Source of the DNA: Takakia lepidozioides
Lineage: Eukaryota > Streptophyta > Takakiopsida > Takakiales > Takakiaceae
Assembly: GCA_030704615.1 (NCBI GenBank)
Contig: CM060732.1
Coordinates: forward strand, 45,303,053 to 45,367,052
DNA: 64,000 nucleotides
Direction: 5' to 3'
Shown here in pieces: positions 33,890 through 45,120 of the stretch. Position 1 is the stretch's first letter; the number at the start of each line of letters is the position of its first letter. The notes beneath the pieces are model-generated. The model made no database searches and had not been told where the DNA came from. It worked only from the letters and a program-made list of their open reading frames with translations. The position numbers were made by a program, and so were the translations under genes.

Positions 33890-34140
33890 TTCCGTTCATC
33901 CAATAGTTGCCAGCAAGGCGTTTGCTTTATCGTTCATTCATACGTTCATCCAGTGCACACAAATTATATTTCATATGTTCATCCAACAGCTGCCAGCAAG
34001 GCGTTTGTTTATCATTCGTTCAGATAATTCAGTTGTTCTGTTTCACTAACCTTTCATACGTTCATCCAATAGCTGCCAGCAAGGCGTTTGTTTATCATTC
34101 GTTCAGATAATTCAGTTGTTTTGTTTCACTAACCTTAACC
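33890..34140. repeat. Tandem repeat, unit 83 bp, three copies
   Basis: GCCAGCAAGGCGTTTG starts at 33909, 33992 and 34075. The last two units are almost identical (GATAATTCAGTTGTT(C/T)TG), and the first is more diverged. Confidence 0.85.
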
Positions 34141-34454
34141 AGCACACGATTAGTTTACTATTAATGTGCTGGGTCAGTGAAAAAATAGTTTTACTTCTTA
34201 TTATCCACATATATATTGCTATATATAGTTTATATATTGTGATTACACATGCCATTGCTTAACTGGTTGTCTCAATCAGCTCATTTTAGGTAGTCAAAAT
34301 CTCTCACTACAGTCAAAATTTTTGCGGTTGTCTATCACCTCGAATATTTTAATATAAATTTTGACTGCAAAATGGTTGGAACAGTCGAAAGTGACAACAG
34401 TCAACGCCAGCATCAAACTAAATCGTCGAAATTACAGAGGGTATGTTGTAGTGA

Positions 34455-37400
34455 TTGGTGGATGTGCCCAGCATGGTCATGGTATTGAGGCCCTGCATCT
34501 CTTTGAACGCATGCAATAGTAGCCATGCGGCCAAACAGTATCACTTTTATATCTCTTCTCTCTGTGTGTATTCATGTGGGCCTAGTGGATGAAGGCCTTC
34601 ACTACGGTTGTCTGTCTCTTGCTTAAGTGCATCAAGATGAAAGGTCTGGAAGCTGGAAAGCAGGTGCACACTCACATTATCCAAAGTGGATTCACGCCAA
34701 GGATGCGAAGGGAGTTTTCAACACTATGGCTGGACAAGATGTTGTGTCGTGGCACGCGATGCACAGCAGGGACGTGAGATGGTGGCTTTGGAGACCTATG
34801 ATCAAATGATGGGGGAAGGGGTGAAGCCCAACCACATCACGTTTGTGCGCATTTGCAAGCCTCGCAGCCTTGGAAAAGGGCAAAGATGTGCATGGTTGCA
34901 TCGCGAAAGCTGAAATTGTACCAGATGTCATTATGAACAATACCCTCGTGGACATGTATGCCAAATGTAGGAGGCATTTCAACAGATTCAGATACGTTTG
35001 TCTGTCTCTTGCTTAAATGCATCAAGATGAAAGGTCTGGAAGCTGGAAAACAGGTGCACACTACATTATCCAAAGTGGATTCACGCCAAGTGTTTTTCTC
35101 CTCAACACCCTTGTCAACATATCAAACCTGGGAACTCTGGAAAAGGGGAAAGAGGTCCATGGTGACATCGTCAAAGCTAGAATTGTACCAGATGTCATTC
35201 TGAACACTGCCTTGGTGGACATGTATGCCAAATGTGGGAGCATTGAAGATGCAAAGGGAGTGTTTGACAATATGGCCGATCGAGATGCTCACCAAGTGTT
35301 CAACACAATGCCTCAACGATGGTTACTCACGTGGAATATAATGATGTCAGGATTAACCAAGCATAGGTGTGGTAGGAATGCTTTGGAGACCTATGAGCAG
35401 ATGATGCAGGAAGGGGTGAAGCCCAACCACATCACATTTGTTTCCGTTTGCAATGCGTGTGCAAGCATGGCAGTCCTGGAAAAGGGCAAAGAGGTCCATG
35501 GTGACATCGTCAAAGCTGGACTTGTACCAGATGTCATTCTGAATAATACCCTGGTGGACATGTATGCCAAATGTGGGTGCATTAAGGATGCGAAGGGAGT
35601 TTTCAACACTATGGCTGAACGAGATGTGGTGTCATGGAAGACGATGCTTGCAGGGTATGCACAACAAAGACGTGGTATGAAGGCTTTGGAGACCTATGAT
35701 CAAATGATGGGGGAAGGGGTGAAGCCCGACCACATCACATTTGTGTGCATTTGCGATGCGTGTGCAAGCCTGGCAGCTCTGGAAAAGGCGAAGAGGTCCA
35801 TGGCGACATTGTCAGAGCTGCAATTGTACCAAGTGTCATTATGAACAATACCCTCATGGACATGTATGAAGGGAGTGTTCGACAGTATGGCTGAATGAGA
35901 TGTGGTGTCATGGAGTACGATAATTGCAGGATATGCACAGCAAGGGCGTGGGATGGAGGCTTTGGAGACCTCTGAGAAAATGATGTGCGAAGGGGTGAAG
36001 CCCAACCGCAAAACGTTTGTTTGCATTGGCAATGCGTGTGCAAGCCTGGCAGCTCTAGAAAGGTGCAAAGAGGTCTATGGTGACATCGTCAAATGTGTAA
36101 TTGTACCCGATGTCATTCTGAACACTGCCCTGCTGGACATGTATGTCAAATGTGAGTGCATTGAGGATGCAAAGGGAGTGTTCGACAGTATGGCTGAATG
36201 AGATGTGGTGTCGTGGAGTGCGATGATTGCAGGATATGCACAGCAAGGATGCGGGATGTAGGCTTTGGAGACCTATGAGCAATTGATGTGCGAAGGGGTG
36301 AAGCCCAACCGCAACACATTTGTTTGTGTTTGCAATGCGTGTGCAAGTCTAGGAGCTCTGGAAAATGGGAAAGAGATCCATGGTGACATCGTCAAAGCTG
36401 GATTTGTACCAGATGTCATCCTAAACACTGCCCTGGTGGACATGTATGCCAAATGTGGGTGCATGAAAGATGCGAAGGGATTTTTTAAATGGCTGAACAA
36501 GATGTGGTGTCGTGGAACGCGATGCTTGCAGGGTATGCACAGCAGGGGCGTGGGATGGAGGCTTTGGAGACCTATGAGCAAATGATGGGGGAAGGGGTGA
36601 AGCCCGACCACATCTCGTTTGTGTGCGTTTGCACTGCGTGTGCAAGCCTGGCAGCCCTGGAAAAGGGCAAAGAAGTGCATGGTTGCATCGCCAAAGCTGG
36701 AACTGTACCAGGTGTGATCCTGAACACTGCCTTGGTGGACATGTATGCCAAATGTGGGAGCATTGAGGATGCGGAGGGAGTGTTCAACAATATGGCTGAA
36801 CGAGATTTGTTGTCGTGGAACGTGATGCTTGCAGGATATGCACAGCAGGACGTGGGATGGAGGACTTGGAGACCTATGAGCAAATGATGGGGGAAGGGGT
36901 GAAGCGCGACCACATCACGTTTGTGTGCGTTTGCACTGCGTGTGCAAGCCTGGCAGCCTTGGAAAAGGGCAAAGAGGTGCATGGTTGCATCACCAAAGCT
37001 GGAATTGTACCACATGTGATTCTAGACAATATCTTCGTGGACATGTATGCCAAATGTGGGAGCATTGAGGATGCGGAGCGAGTGTTCAACAATATGGCTG
37101 AACGAGATTTGGTGTCATGGAACGCCATGCTAGCAGGATATGCACAGCAGAACATGGGATGGAGGACTTGGAGACCTATGAGCAAATGATGGCGGAAGAG
37201 GTGAAGCGCAACAACATCAAGTTTGTGTGCGTTTGCAGTGCTTGTGCAAGCCTGGCAGCCCTGGAAAAGGGCAAAGAGGTGCATGGTGACATCCTCAAAG
37301 TTGGAATTGTATCAAACGTCATTCTGGACACTGCCCTGGTGGACATGTATGCGAAATGTGGGTGCATTGAGGATGCAAAGGGAGTATTTGACAATGTGAC

Positions 37401-38260
37401 TGAACGAAATGTGGTGTCGTGGAATGCGATGATCGCAGGATATGCCCAACATGGTTGTCATAGGGAGGTCCTGCAACTATTTGAAGGAATATAAAAGAAC
37501 GAACAGTATCACTTTTATCTGTATTCTATCTGCATGCAGCCACACTGACCTACTGAATGAAGGAAGACGCTACTTCGATTCCCTGAGTCAAGATCATGGT
37601 GTTACTCCGACAGTAAAGCACTTTGGCTGCACGATGGACCTTCTTGGACGTGCGGGACAACTGGATGAGGCAGTGGACCTGATTAATAAAATGCCAATCA
37701 ATCATAGAGGTTGTGGTGTGGAAGGCCTTGCTTGGTGCCTGCAGAATCCATGGCAATGTGGAGATGGCTAAACGTGCAGCAACATCTATCCTCAAGTGGG
37801 ATGAACAGGATGTCGCGACCTATGTGTTGGTATCAAACATCTATGCTGCAGCTGGCAGGTGGTATGATACTGCAAAGGTGAGAAAAATGATGAAGGTTAG
37901 AGGGGTTAGAAATGAGCCAGGTCGCTTCGGAATTGAGGTTGGCAACAGGGTGCACACCTTCGTTGTAGATGACAAGTTGTATCCCAAAATTAAGGAAATC
38001 CATGCTGACCTGAGAGGATTGTCTGGGCAGATGAAGGAGGTGGGGCTATATGCCTGATACGCGCTTAGTATTGCATGAGGAAAAGAAAATTTCTCTTTGC
38101 CACCACAGTGAGAAGCTGGCCATTGGTTTTGGGCTGATCAGCACGACCCCTACGATGCCTCCTCTTCCACTGAATTTACAATTGCTATCAAACATCTATG
38201 CTGCAGCTGGCAGGTGGGATCCATCTGAGCAGCAGAATGTTCTCTCTGCATTTTACTAGC
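34455..38260 (+). pseudogene. PLS-class PPR gene with tandem triplet array and truncated DYW end, broken
   Basis: A C-terminal PPR stub (AQHGHGIEALHLFERMQ) at 34455-34520 is followed by a long array of PPR triplets. Each unit reads like GKEVHGDIVKAGIVPDVILN, TALVDMYAKCGSIEDAKGVF, NMAERDVVSWNAMLAGYAQQ and GMEALETYEQMM. Core units repeat at 299-303 bp, about 101 codons, the length of one P-L-S triplet. The end holds LSACSHTDLLNEGRRYF and DLLGRAGQLDEAVDLI, an E domain ([19 protein letters not shown]) and the start of a DYW domain with the HxE zinc/catalytic motif ([12 protein letters not shown]). The DYW domain then stops and a duplicated [10 protein letters not shown] piece follows. At least six frameshifts and three in-frame stops prevent translation. 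Intact relatives would be organelle RNA C-to-U editing factors. Confidence 0.85.
34954..37494 (+). repeat. Tandem array of about 302-bp PPR triplet units
   Basis: The marker ATGTATG at the start of the MYAKCG codons falls at 34954, 35221, 35560, 35862, 36139, 36442, 36741, 37043 and 37345. Spacings from 35560 on are 302, 277, 303, 299, 302 and 302. Units are highly similar in DNA, and adjacent ones share the same lesions, which shows amplification by duplication. Confidence 0.85.
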
Positions 38261-39794
38261 GCCTAACAACAAGCTGTATATCCCATTACATTTCACATGA
38301 GCTTGTTCTTCTTTGTACACCAATTTGACACATAGAATAGTTTATATAACTACCTGTTATGTGCTACCTCTCTTTCTCAAAAAGATGCAGAGAGGAAAGG
38401 GAGATTGTCAATGCCGAATGTGAGGATGGCCTGAAGACAATATCCATTTTCTGCTACAATGTCCGGGGGTATTCTCATAAGGCTGAGCCTGAAGCACTGA
38501 CCTCTTGTTTCCAGTCTGTGACATAGGAGAGGCCATCATGGATAACCTCAAGGGTTTACCCACCCTCGGCACTAGACTGAAATCTAAACTCGGGGCAGGA
38601 AGCCTACCTTTGAACAACAAACAGATGCAGTGAGGAAAGAGGGATTGCAATTACCCGTTGTGTGGGCAACTTGAAGACACAGGGATAGCATTGTGGCCGT
38701 GCCCCCAGTCTGGGCGGAATAAGAGCAAACCTTTGTGAGGGGCTCACTCCAGTAGCAATATCCATCAACATGACTTGAATATTCATCAATGTGAGTAATA
38801 TGAGCACACTTAAACCGGAAGTTGGGGGCTTAGGAAATAAGGTCTGCGTCACTGATAATGCTGCCTTGTCTGTACTTCCTAGTTCTTACGGATCAAAGTC
38901 CTTCAGAGCAGTCTAATCTAGGAAGATAGTAACAGAAACTGGATAAAGAACCTGTATGGTAGTTTAGAGCAACTCTTACTTTGTGTAATTATGAAAAGAA
39001 CATTATGAAGGCTAGCCTTGAGATCCTAGTAACGAATGAAGAAAGAAAGTAGGTGGGTCTCTTTTGGACATGTTCATGAAAGCTCATAGAACAAACTACC
39101 TTCGAAGAGAAATATCCATATCCACATTGGTATTTTTTATCAAGACAGATTTTGTTCAAAACAATAGTATTTGTCACTGAGTTTATGTAGACAACTATTT
39201 TTTCTTAAGAATGTATCTTTGAATATACGGTCGTTATCTATTATATCAAAATGCTAATGTCCACCGTAAACAATAAAAACTTGGGCATGTGTATAACTTC
39301 AAATAATATGAAAAAACAAAATGTTAATGCGGAGAGGCAGACAAAATAAACGATGTACTCCGGAACAAACATGCATTAAATAAAAGACCACCAAGATTTT
39401 TCATGAAATCGTGGCATTAAATAAAAGTCCAAACTATTTGAAATCTACACCAATTGCAAATAAAGATGAAAAAAGATATCATCTGCTTGTTGTATCAAAA
39501 TGAGCCACAATCATTACACCGGTCAAATGAATCTTGAAATGAAATAGAGAGAAAAAAATACAAAAAAGGGAAAAATACAGAAAAATATAGAAATACAGAA
39601 AAGGGGTTCCACTCCCCCACACTTCATGGGCATAGATAGAGGTAGCTGCATCAAACAATGAAATACAGAGATGTGACATACAGAGATGTAGGACCATGGG
39701 ATGACCCCCCCCCTTTTTGTACCAATTGAACGTAGTTCTCAGAATTTGTCACTAGTAGTGCGGAGCAACGCGAAGCCCTAATGACAATAAGACA
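38261..39794. other. No gene seen
   Basis: Two similar short blocks containing CAGAGAGGAAAGGGAGATTG and CAGTGAGGAAAGAGGGATTG lie near 38388 and 38628 and suggest a local duplication of about 240 bp. The rest is AT-rich without coding content; an A-rich tract runs from about 39536 to 39602. Confidence 0.4.
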
Positions 39795-39797
39795 ACC

Positions 39798-39975
39798 AAG
39801 TTGTAGCCCAGTGGTAAATGGGCACATACCACCTCGGAAGTGGTTGTGGGTTCAATCCACCGAATGGTGTCACCAAGGTGTCCACCTTCTTGCTGGAAGG
39901 CAGTAGCCCTTCGGGGTCAAGAGATACCATAAGTTACGCTTCCTTCGGGAGGCATCATACTTTACTTTATTTTAA
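39798..39975 (+). repeat. tRNA-derived SINE
   Basis: The head carries an RNA polymerase III A box, TAGCCCAGTGGT, at about 39806-39817. A B box, GGGTTCAATCC, follows at about 39848-39858. This spacing is normal for a tRNA-derived promoter. The sequence cannot fold as a working tRNA and continues into an unrelated body that ends in a T-rich tail (TTTACTTTATTTT) near 39970. This is the structure of a plant SINE. Confidence 0.7.
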
Positions 39976-40069
39976 TGACAGTAACATACTCAAGTGTCTC
40001 TGGAACAAATGACTTTGGAGACAAATCCCTAAAGTGTTATAGACATAGCCCAGAAGCATATAGCAGAAT

Positions 40070-40195
40070 CCAGAATTTCTAGAACCTTCTAGAAACCAGA
40101 ACATTTCAGAATCTTGCAGATATTCCAGAACATTCTAGAACATACTAGAACCTTTCAGAACATTCTAGGAACCTTCCCGAGTTTTCTAGAAATCC
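40070..40195. promoter_or_regulatory. Heat-shock-element cluster
   Basis: Two perfect four-unit heat shock elements of the form TTCnnGAAnnTTCnnGAA occur: TTCTAGAACCTTCTAGAA at 40077-40094 and TTCCAGAACATTCTAGAA at 40123-40140. Further GAA/TTC pairs follow up to about 40195. Such arrays bind trimeric heat shock factor. A TATA-like TAATATATATATGAG lies about 180 bp downstream near 40318. No gene was recognised directly after it, so it may be the promoter region of a decayed LTR retrotransposon or of an unrecognised transcript. Confidence 0.6.
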
Positions 40196-40215
40196 AAACA
40201 CTCTAGAAGCTGGCT

Positions 40216-40734
40216 CCATATCAGTGATGAAGTTTTTTAGGAAAAATCCTTTAGTTGGAGAAGCTTATCAAGAAACGTCCTTCGGTTGAAGAAACTCCCT
40301 AAGAAAGTTCCTAGTAGCTAATATATATATGAGGCGAGACTAGGTACACCTCAGTCTTGCCAAACACAAATCTTGAGGTACAATTTAGACTTTACGTCTG
40401 GCCTTGGTCATGTACTATCTTATTTAATATAAAATTCATCTTTGATTCTTGTTCATGTATCATGTCTTGCTCGGACCACGTCGGTCTCATTGCAGCCCAG
40501 TCTAGTCTTTATGTTCGTCGTATTCGAGTCGGTTAGTTCTTTGTCATTCACACTTAGTCGACCATGTTATATTTTTCTGAAGGGCCTGCTTAGCACCCTT
40601 AAGGCTAACCTCCTTCATGCCTTCACCAACCTTGGCCTCATTTGTTGCATACTGGCCAGCTTTGCTCATCGCATATCTAAAACAAGTGCCCGGATATGAT
40701 TGTTACAGCTTCAGTGCAGGTTCACAACTCACAA
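40216..40734. other. Sequence after the HSE cluster, no gene recognised
   Basis: Contains a TATA-like site near 40318-40332 and a possible polyadenylation-type AT-rich stretch (TATTTAATATAAAATTC) near 40420. The open frame from about 40442 has no recognisable similarity. The layout resembles an LTR (promoter, short leader, poly-A signal), but no matching second copy is present. Confidence 0.35.
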
Positions 40735-41115
40735 CAGATGTGAGTGCAGCTGTGAGGGTACCAAGATTGGTCCCTCATCCTTGACATCTGCCAGAATTTT
40801 GTTGGTCAAGCCATGCTCAGCTATGAGAGCCTTCACTTGTTCAGTTAGAGCAGCTCGACTGCATATATCAAGGGCCTCAAGAATGCCAACAGTAACATGG
40901 CAAGGGTGCCACACTTCATTGATAAAATTTATTACTACGCAAAGGTATCATGGTCTAATATTCTATTTAATATCCAAAGGTCGAATGAGACTGTCACTAT
41001 TGTACATTGAGCTATCAAAAACAACACATACCTCTCCATTGTTTCTGTAAGAAGGGCTATATACCTTACGCACAAGTTGTTGAAGCTTGGGCCTTGCCAA
41101 TTCCACATTTAAACC
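40735..41115 (-). pseudogene. hAT-like transposase relic
   Basis: The minus strand reads ARPKLQQLVRKVYSPSYRNN and, after a break, WHPCHVTVGILEALDICSRA, then LIAEHGLTNKILADVKDEG. The pattern of I-x-x-V-K-D-E-G/N preceded by a hydrophobic helix and H-x-x-x-G is found in the RNase H-like core of hAT/ZBED transposases. The frame is broken near 40950 and no complete domain remains. A C-terminal fragment of a similar protein lies at 26751-27005. Confidence 0.5.
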
Positions 41116-41149
41116 CATGTGGGGACACACCACAACTCCACGGAGCCTC

Positions 41150-42470
41150 ATTACTAGACGCCGAGTGCATACCCTGCAAGCATTGCGTGCCACGACACCA
41201 CATCTTGTTCAGTCATATTGTTGAAAACTCCCTTCGCAGCCTTGGCGTGAATCCACTTTGGATAATGTGAGTGTGCACCTGCTTTCCAGCTTCCAGACCT
41301 TTCATCTTGATGCACTTAAGCAAGAGATAGACAACTGTATCTGAATATGCTGAAATGCCTCCCACATTTGGCATACATGTACATATCGCATACATGTCAA
41401 TCAGGGCAGTGTCCAGAATACAAATGCACACAAATGTGATGTGGTTGGGCTTCACCCCTTCCCCCATCATTTGATCATACGTTTCCAAGGCCCATCCCGC
41501 GCCCCTACTATGCATACCCTGCAAGCATCGCGTGCCACGACACCACATCTCGTTCAGCCATATTGTTGAAAACTCCCACCGCATCCTTGGCGTGAATCCA
41601 CTTTAGATAATATGAGTGTGCACCTGCTTTCCAGCTTCCAGCTTCACTTAAGCAAGAGACAGACAACCGTATCTGAATCTGCTGAAATGCCTCCCACATT
41701 TGGCATACATGTGCATTTCGCATACATGTCCAGCAGGGCAGTGTCCATAATGACTTGTGGTACAATTCCAGCTTTGACGATGTCATCATGGACCTCTTTG
41801 CCCTTTTCCAGGGCTGCCAGGCTTGCACACGCATTACAAACGCATACAAACGTGATGTGGTGGCACTTCACCACTTCCACCATCATTTGCTCATAGGTCT
41901 CCAAGGCCTCCATCCCGCGCCCCTGCTGTACAGATCCTGCAAGCATCGCGTTCCACGACACCACATCTCGTTCAGCCATATTGTTGAACATTCCTACCGT
42001 ATCCTCAATGCTCCCACATTTGGCATATATGTCCATGAGGGTATTGTTCAGAATCACATCTGGTACAATTCCAGATTTGGTGATGCAACCATGCACCTCT
42101 TTGCCCTTTTCCAGGGCTGCCAAACTTGCACACACACTGCAAACGCACACAAACGTGATGTGGTCGTGATGTGATCGGGCTTCACCCCTTCCACCATCAT
42201 TTGCTCATAGGTCTCCAAAGCCTCCATCCCGCGCCCCTGATATGCATACCCTGCAAGCATCGCGTTCCACGACACCACATCTCGTTCAGCCATAGTGCTG
42301 AACACTCCTTTCGCATCCTCAATGCTCCTACATTTGGCATACATGTCTACCAGAGCAGTGTTCAGTGTTCCCTGGTCCTTCAGTTCATGCGTCCTTGCTG
42401 TGCATATCCTGCAATCATCGCACTCCACGACACCATATCTCGTTCAGCCAATACGCCCTCCATACATGTC
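41150..42470 (-). pseudogene. PPR triplet array, reversed copy, broken
   Basis: The minus strand carries about four PLS units closely related to those of the 34.5-38.3 kb array: MYAKCRSIEDAKGVFSTMAE, RDVVSWNAMLAGYAYQGRGM, ALEKGKEVHGCITKSGIVPD and CGSIEDTVGMFNNMAERDVV. Interspersed are PPR start segments (SADSDTVVCLLLK, LEAGKQVHTHIIQSGFTP). Frameshifts occur between units, and there is no start, E or DYW end. The segment lies between the hAT-like relic and a composite-repeat copy. It is an inverted duplicate of parts of the plus-strand array. Confidence 0.85.
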
Positions 42471-42529
42471 GGCGAGGGTATTGTTCAGAATGACATTTGG
42501 TACAATTGCAGCTATGATAATGTCGTCGT

Positions 42530-43410
42530 CCGGCCCTCTTGGATGAATCTGTCCACCCACACACTATCCCTACTCCTTCAGGTATCCATGCCTCTCGACA
42601 AATCATACATACATCCTTGTCTTGCTGCTATCAGCTGCAAAGTCACTCCAAACTATCAAAGGTTCACTCAACCAGCTAACTTGCAGAATTCAACATGAAA
42701 ATTTAGGGCCGATTGTGATAAGATGGAAAAACAGGGTGAAATGTGTTGAAGTGAATTTATCAATTGTACCGCTGCTGCTGCGGCTTTCAGTTGACCATCT
42801 ACTCATGCAGGTTTCTTGTAGCTATCCTTCCACAGGGAATCATAAGTGATCTGGAGCTTGAATTCCGCCCTCTTCGATGAATCTGGACCCACATCTCAGG
42901 GTCGAATCTGATGAGAGGGCAAAACAGGCTGAAATAGGCCGAAGAAGAAGGTGCTCTCACCACATTGTCCTTGACTTTGTTTCATGACCCATGGAGACCT
43001 GCTAGCAGCGGACACTGACCAACCCAATTCTGAATTGCATCTGCTTCTCTCTGTAGTCCAACAGGTATTCACCTTTTTGTCTCCATCGTCCCACCATTGA
43101 CTAGGGTCAGAAAAGTGTTCATTCCAAAGCTTCTCCTCATCTTTGTTATCTGTTTTCGGATATTTTCAATGCTGCCACAACGGCAATAACTTGTAAGGGC
43201 CGAGTCTGATGAGAGGGCAAAACAGGCTGAAATAGGTCGAAGAAGAAGGTGCCCTCACCACATTGTCCTTTGACCTTGTGTCACGAGTCATGACCCATGG
43301 AGGATCTGGCCGACCATCAACCCAAAATGACATGTGTGTGTGTTGTTTGTGTGTGTAGTCAGGTAATGTCGGATTGGTATGTGAGAACCACCACGATGTA
43401 GCATAATCTG
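42530..43410. repeat. Dispersed composite repeat, copy 3
   Basis: Follows the reversed PPR array and carries the same ordered blocks as at 2.5 and 30.8 kb: CTTGGATGAATCTG, CAGAATTCAACATGAAAATT, GAGAGGGCAAAACAGGCTGA, GACCCATGGAGGATCTGGC and the TGTCGGATTGGT block. Some parts are duplicated inside the copy (the GAGGGCAAAACAGGCTGAAA block occurs at about 42913 and 43213). Confidence 0.7.
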
Positions 43411-43455
43411 TGAACGTCTCCATCTGCAAATCGCGATCAGCCTGTGAAACCCCTC

Positions 43456-43790
43456 CTGCGGTTCAAGCAGATCAAGAAACGGGCAATTTAGGCAGTTTCG
43501 AAAAACTTGGCGCAACGAATTCTATTGGTATTTTTTGAGCGGGCAGACCGGGCAGATTTAAAAAAAAATTGGCGACGAAACGTGGCGACGATGATGTGGT
43601 AACGATGACATGGCGATGATGGCGTGACACTATGGCACCTATTCCTGCTCTACGCTAAACTAGCTTCCGACCTTCGGTCGTCGCTAGAAATATAGACTTG
43701 CAGGTAAGAGGGGAGTAGGGGAGGTGGGGATTTGAGAGCGCGCCCGCCGGAAGGTCGCCGGTACCGTACCGGCAAGGGTCCAACGCCTCC
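43456..43790 (-). repeat. Terminal-repeat-like sequence, right copy
   Basis: 43456-43688 is the inverted partner of 27870-28116. Beyond it, GGTAAGAGGGGAGTAGGGG to CGCCCGCCGGA (43702-43755) is shared with the third copy after 59808, so the repeat family extends further outward at this end than at the left copy. Confidence 0.7.
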
Positions 43791-45032
43791 TTGGGTAAGC
43801 GTACCATAGTACCTTGGCAAGATCGACAATCATCTGTCGAACATTTATGTTATTTTGAGAATTTCATTTCGACATATGGAATATTCCCAAAGATGCCTTA
43901 TTATCATTCACAAAGTTATTTAATTTCACAAAATCAGTTTCCAAAATCTTCAACAATCTGTGAAATATTAAAATTTCTGTCGAAATTGCCAAGGTAACTA
44001 GGGTAGTCTTCTCCTCCACAATTATGGGTTTTTGTTTGCACAGATTCAGAGAACTGAACATTCATTCTCGCTGAGTTGAGGATGAACCTTCAACTCACAT
44101 CTACCACACGAAATTCAGAACTTTTTTAACGTTTTTAAGTTTTTGACCATGCATATGTACTGGTTCTGTTTTCTTCTTACCATGCAATATCGATTGCGAT
44201 CCATACATTTAACTCGCCATCCCTACCACTATCACGTCGCACGTGTGAGGGTGTGAATGCCGCCGCCTCGCCGTTAGGGTGGCCGTCTCTCGCCTACGTC
44301 GAAGAGTGCATGCAGCGGGTGTTGATGGAGCCGCCGCCAACGAGGCCCATATAACGACCCGCTTGGCGACCGAGTTTCTCACGTCCTTCACTTCAGATCT
44401 CTTTGGCTTCAGCTAGCTCTCTCTTTCTTGCACACATGCTCCGTAATCCTCTGTACCGCATTCCAGGGTGTCTTTGTGTGTAACTTTTCTACTATATGAT
44501 CGCGCTGTTCCAGATTCATGATATTAGTTCTTGTGGCATGCATATATAGATAAGGGATCATCCGTAGTCAGTTGTGGGTGTTTCTCTCTCTAGTGCTAAC
44601 TCGGCTGATATGTGTTTCACAAGACGTTGTGCTTAATATGAGTAATTGAACTAGCTAGACCTCCTCAAAGTTACCGAGGTCTTAATTCTGTAGTGCACAG
44701 TTTAATAGTAGTCATCTTCAGGCATCCACCTCACACTTATCAGTTTTTCACATGATTCGGAGTCCCTTAATCTGAGTGACCTCAAATTGAGCACTGCATA
44801 CACATAGGCTAATTAACTAAATACTGCAGGTTAGAAACTCGTTTCTGTGTTTCTGTGATAAATTTGCGGGGGTGTCTGAAGTCTTCTATTTTTTACTTCT
44901 GTAGGCTAGATCTCAAATTGGCATTGGTCAGATCGAGCACGGCCAGAAGGGGCCCAAAATTGTGTGGTTCATCTGTCTGTAACGTGTGGTTTTTCAGTTT
45001 GCTGCATCAGCCAAACTAGACAGTTTTTGGTC

Positions 45033-45036
<4 letters not shown>
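43791..45036. other. Upstream region of the GTPase/vWA gene
   Basis: No coding sequence recognised. It should contain the promoter and 5' UTR of the gene starting at 45121. Pyrimidine-rich stretches near 44400-44430 and 44580-44600 could belong to 5' UTR introns. Confidence 0.4.

Positions 45037-45071
<35 letters not shown>
45037..45071. repeat. TA dinucleotide microsatellite
   Basis: An uninterrupted (TA)n run about 50 bp before the start codon of the GTPase/vWA gene, in its presumed 5' UTR or core promoter. Confidence 0.9.
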
Positions 45072-45075
<4 letters not shown>

Positions 45076-45120
45076 CTCCAAACCTACATAGCTGTAGGAC
45101 GCTCTTGGATCGACACAATT

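Larger units (their letters stand above)
27870..43688. mobile_element. 15.8-kb block bounded by inverted 240-bp repeats (candidate PPR-carrying TIR element)
   Basis: The two ends are inverted copies of one sequence. Both contain an identical stretch, GGTCGGAAGCTAGTTTAGCG followed by TAGAGCAGGAATAGG, then TCATCGTCGCCACGTTTCGT, ATCTGCCCGG..TGCCCGC and GCGCCAAGTTTTT. Inside are four blocks of PPR sequence in both orientations, a serine hydrolase exon, a SINE, a heat-shock-element cluster and a hAT-like relic. Long terminal inverted repeats with gene fragments inside fit a Mutator-like (Pack-MULE) element. However, no matching target duplication was seen and the right end continues about 80 bp further in similarity to a third copy at 59.6 kb. 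It could also be two separate elements in opposite orientation. Confidence 0.4.

Noticed and set aside
34955-37494. Several separate PPR genes on the plus strand
   Set aside because: The open pieces follow each other in one continuous array and switch frame inside repeat units. They are parts of one broken array, not separate genes.
39798-39870. A tRNA gene at the A-box/B-box sequence
   Set aside because: The acceptor and anticodon stems do not pair and the sequence continues into a longer repeat body. It fits a SINE head, not a tRNA.
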